A DNA stretch of 64,000 nucleotides from Gammaproteobacteria bacterium (lineage in GTDB: Bacteria; Pseudomonadota; Gammaproteobacteria; Ga0077536): positions 310,001-374,000 of the forward strand of contig JAJFJQ010000073.1 of NCBI GenBank assembly GCA_021773835.1, written 5' to 3'. This document shows, piece after piece, positions 61,518 through 64,000 of the stretch (positions within the stretch are counted from its first letter, which is position 1; each line of letters starts with the position of its first letter). Position numbers and translations under genes: made by a program. The notes under the pieces were generated by a model, which ran no database searches, was not told where the DNA came from, and saw only the letters and a list, made by a program, of their open reading frames with translations.

Positions 61518-63364
61518 TCCGCGGCTGAATTATCGTCAGCTTCCGGCTGCATATCGAACGTAAATGACCGCGCGAGCTGGGTCAGCGACGGCTGAGTATT
61601 CGGCGATACTTTAAGCAAGCGTGCGTAGTTCACACTAAGCCCATTTGCCTGCTCAAACGCCTCAGTAAGATCCTGTTCGCAGAGGTCTAAGACCGGTTGA
61701 GCGCGGTTTACAAGTTTGGCGATCCGCTGATTTGCGTCATCCAACTCTGGTGCGAGGGCCGTGGCACACAAGGTATTCGCAAATGCCGCAATAAACGCAA
61801 TTTGGGCATCGTCGTCGTGTGCTTGGGTTAATTCCCCCCGAGGTAATGGCCGCATCGCTTGAATGATGCTGCCGGGAAACTTCCAGCTATGGGCGACATC
61901 CGCGCCAACCTCGTAGTAGGGGATGCCGAGAACGTGGCGGGACGCGGTGAGTTCGTCGGTTGGCCGCGTTTTGGCGTAGTTCAAGATCGCTTCGTATTCG
62001 TCTTCGAAGTAATGGATCGTGAGCGTCCGCCCAAGGTCGTGAAACATAGCGCTCGTGAATGCATCCGCACTCCGACGAAATCCAATTTTAACTGCGATTA
62101 CTTTGGCGAGAACCGAACTATGGAACGACCGGATCAGCGCATCGTGAAGGAGTGGACTGCCGTCGTTGAATTGCTGTTCGATAAGCGCCTTCGTTACGCA
62201 CATGCGCATTTGCTCAAGTCCGAGCAACACGATGGCACGCGGCAGTGTCGTAATTTCCGTGTTGCCATAAAAGGCCGAGTTCGCGGCAGTCAAAACGCGC
62301 TGCGACATCGTGATGTCCTTCGCAAGGATATTCGCAATGCGTTCTGCGGTTGCAGTGCTGCCGTCTGCGGTTAACTCCAATACCTTACTAATGTGACCGG
62401 ACAGTGCGGAGAAGCCCTTCGTATGCTGCATTCGGCGGAGCAAAAATTCGGCGGTACTGTGACTGGTCGGTTGGCTAAGATCTGCGCTGTCACGTGGCAC
62501 CCGAAACGTGTCCAGGTCTGCTTTCATTTCCAGGGCCGATGGATAGCGCATTTTGACTGGACGTTGCAGTGCCTTGTTGATCACTTGCTTGACGAATGGA
62601 TCGCAATCGAGATCTGCCGTCGCGCTGTCAGCGTCGCCGTTGGCGATGTTATAGATGATCGTCTGATTGCCTGACCAGTGCATTAACCGTTTGCCGGCTA
62701 GTAACTCGTAGAAGATCGAACCAAGGGTAAACACATCCGAGTGTGGTCCCAGCGGCGCACCGACGAAAGGCTCTGGAGACATGTAGGGGAGAGTGCCGCT
62801 TATTTCGCCTTCAACGACTTGATCCTGGACCAAGGTTGAAATACCGAAGTCCGTGACTTTTGGAATCCCTTCGCGAGTTAGCAGGATGTTAGCCGGACTT
62901 AGGTCACGATGGACGACGCCTTGACTATGAAGGTAGGCGACGCCAGCGAGGATTTGGCTAAAGAGTATGACTGCATCTGTAACACTCAGCTTTCCCTCGC
63001 GCTTGATTCGGTCTTTGAGCGATTCGCCGTCGATTAATTCGAATACCAGGTAACGCAGGTGGTGATAGGTGCCAACTTCGTACAAGGTAACGAGATTAGG
63101 ATGCTGCAATTGGCTTGCTATGCGGGCTTCGCTAGCGAGCTGATTTTCGTCAACTCCGAGCTCCGACGGCCGTAGAAGTTTTAGCGCAACCTGACGCGAT
63201 AGCCGTTGATCGGTGGCGAGGAGCACCGTGCCTTGCGAACCGCGGCCTAGGCATCGCTCGATTGTGAACCGATCGATTTGTGCCGGGATCGGGCGGCCGG
63301 CCGTTGAATTCGCTGCCGGACTGGAGGTTGAGGATTGAGCTTCCACCTTACTAGAGCGGCACAT
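61514..63364 (-). CDS. Ser/Thr protein kinase fused to HDOD domain
   Basis: A 616-residue signalling protein. The N-terminal Hanks-type kinase (about residues 33-290) has the glycine loop CLGRGSQGTV, K62 in VALKLL, the catalytic loop H152-R-D154-L-S-P-A-N, D172-F-G and SGTLPYMSPEPF. The usual Lys after HRDL is Ser156. The C-terminal part (about 310-520) is an HDOD domain (FSALSGHISKVLELT, LAKDITMSQRVLTAANSAFYG, LPRAIVLLGLEQMR, AMFHDLGRTL). No transmembrane segment. Its stop shares CTAG with the fae-like gene stop. Confidence 0.92.
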   Translation of the reverse strand: MCRSSKVEAQSSTSSPAANSTAGRPIPAQIDRFTIERCLGRGSQGTVLLATDQRLSRQVALKLLRPSELGVDENQLASEARIASQLQHPNLVTLYEVGTYHHLRYLVFELIDGESLKDRIKREGKLSVTDAVILFSQILAGVAYLHSQGVVHRDLSPANILLTREGIPKVTDFGISTLVQDQVVEGEISGTLPYMSPEPFVGAPLGPHSDVFTLGSIFYELLAGKRLMHWSGNQTIIYNIANGDADSATADLDCDPFVKQVINKALQRPVKMRYPSALEMKADLDTFRVPRDSADLSQPTSHSTAEFLLRRMQHTKGFSALSGHISKVLELTADGSTATAERIANILAKDITMSQRVLTAANSAFYGNTEITTLPRAIVLLGLEQMRMCVTKALIEQQFNDGSPLLHDALIRSFHSSVLAKVIAVKIGFRRSADAFTSAMFHDLGRTLTIHYFEDEYEAILNYAKTRPTDELTASRHVLGIPYYEVGADVAHSWKFPGSIIQAMRPLPRGELTQAHDDDAQIAFIAAFANTLCATALAPELDDANQRIAKLVNRAQPVLDLCEQDLTEAFEQANGLSVNYARLLKVSPNTQPSLTQLARSFTFDMQPEADDNSAAD

Positions 63365-63415
63365 CGGAGCGAAATCTTGAGAACCGCACGGGGAACCCGG
63401 CGGCCGGTACTGGAA

Positions 63416-63994
63416 TTAGTTGAGTGAGACGCCGAACCTGAAGCCGGCGCCGCCGTGGCGAGCGCCTCGATGACTCTGGCGAAAGCGGCTGTTACGTGCT
63501 CGATTTTGCGAGCGATGGCTAAGGCGTCCATGGCCCGGTTGTACGTGGTGCGGACCGCGTCGGAAGTTTGTGTGGCGATCGTCTTGAAACCGGCGGCCTC
63601 GCAGATTTCCACGATGGCCGGGGAAGCCGTAGATTGGAAAATAGTCACGGTAACCCGTCTGCGCTACTGGCGGCTGGGTGTAGGCCAGCGCGGCAGATTT
63701 CTCGGCTTGGATCCGGGCCTTCTCAAGGCTTAATTTATTTTTTGCCTCGCGTTCCTCACGCATGCGGTTCCACTGATTTGCGATGGAATAGTACTCGGCT
63801 TGTGCGTCGCGTTGGGGCGGATAGTTGTCGTCGATCTCGACGGTTGTTGCGCCATCGATTTCCCCTACCGGCGGGGCATCCGAGAAGTGGGTCACCCCAT
63901 CGTCATCGACCCAACTATGGATCGTCGTGGCCTCTGCAGGGTTAAATATGCTGCAAAGCAGCAGAAAAATCCAATGATTCGGTTTGCGCGGCAT
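63416..63994 (-). CDS. DUF4124 periplasmic protein
   Basis: A 192-residue exported protein: a signal peptide (NHWIFLLLCSIFNPAEA, cleavage about residue 22) followed by the DUF4124 domain (TTIHSWVDDDGVTHFSDAPP, about residues 23-42), a charged helical middle (RMREEREAKNKLSLEKARIQ) and a long Arg/His-rich low-complexity tail from about residue 120. DUF4124 is common in Gammaproteobacteria and its function is not known. The tail could bind metals or nucleic acid or be disordered; this is inference. Confidence 0.8.
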   Translation of the reverse strand: MPRKPNHWIFLLLCSIFNPAEATTIHSWVDDDGVTHFSDAPPVGEIDGATTVEIDDNYPPQRDAQAEYYSIANQWNRMREEREAKNKLSLEKARIQAEKSAALAYTQPPVAQTGYRDYFPIYGFPGHRGNLRGRRFQDDRHTNFRRGPHHVQPGHGRLSHRSQNRARNSRFRQSHRGARHGGAGFRFGVSLN

Positions 63995-64000
63995 AATAGG

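Noticed and set aside
63247-63648. A 133-residue minus-strand frame overlapping the kinase start and DUF4124 tail
   Set aside because: It overlaps two better-supported genes on the same strand and has no recognisable domain.
1-64000. tRNA, rRNA, CRISPR array, IS element or prophage
   Set aside because: I read the spacers for tRNA arms, repeated spacers, terminal repeats and transposase or integrase motifs and found none; a covariance-model search would be needed to exclude small RNAs.

Overview
The window looks like chromosome of a proteobacterium, most likely an uncultured gammaproteobacterium of moderate GC. Three things suggest this: a dissimilatory sulfur-oxidation block of the AprM type (aprM-aprB-aprA divergent from sat), proteobacterial housekeeping genes (bioA, pyrC, ald with an Lrp-type regulator, DUF4124), and an envelope/acyl-CoA gene set (YCF48-like, MMPL, DUF1302, DUF1329) usual in lipid- and terpenoid-degrading Gammaproteobacteria. 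I saw no insertion sequence, phage gene, CRISPR array, rRNA or tRNA. Genes are tightly packed and nearly all intact; aprA is cut by the left edge of the window.

Layout. 1-4027: APS reductase (aprA partial, aprB, membrane anchor aprM) divergent from ATP sulfurylase (sat). 4070-10420: glycosyltransferase, UspA, a DUF protein, Lrp regulator divergent from alanine dehydrogenase, then pyrC-bioA. 10630-18752: acyl-CoA ligase, thioesterase, an orphan protein, D- and L-2-hydroxyglutarate oxidases, thiolase, tag. 18875-31178: YCF48-like protein, flavin reductase and a long luciferase-like monooxygenase on the minus strand facing away from MMPL transporter, DUF1302, HEAT, Nudix and DUF1329 genes. 31502-53654: a dense acyl-CoA catabolic region with four acyl-CoA dehydrogenases, two family III CoA-transferase-fold proteins (one strongly resembling 2-methylfumaryl-CoA isomerase), two MaoC-type hydratases, enoyl-CoA hydratase, aldehyde dehydrogenase, SDR, three alpha/beta hydrolases, two SCP2-like proteins, an enolase-superfamily enzyme, an APH-like kinase and two F420-type LLM oxidoreductases. 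53892-58793: a complete coenzyme F420 operon, cofE-cofD-cofC-fbiC. 58815-63994: another CoA-transferase, a metalloprotease-like protein, a Fae-like protein without the usual catalytic histidine, a Ser/Thr kinase-HDOD fusion, and a DUF4124 protein.

How the parts fit. Sat and AprABM would carry sulfite oxidation through APS to sulfate with ATP recovery. The F420 operon is divergent from a seven-gene catabolic operon (53654 down to 46351) that begins with an F420-type LLM oxidoreductase and continues with MaoC, the Mct-like protein, an APH-like kinase, two overlapping acyl-CoA dehydrogenases and an enoyl-CoA hydratase. This suggests an F420-dependent step in breakdown of a branched, cyclic or hydroxylated acid. 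That operon pair is the best candidate here for an undescribed system. The substrate cannot be read from the sequence.
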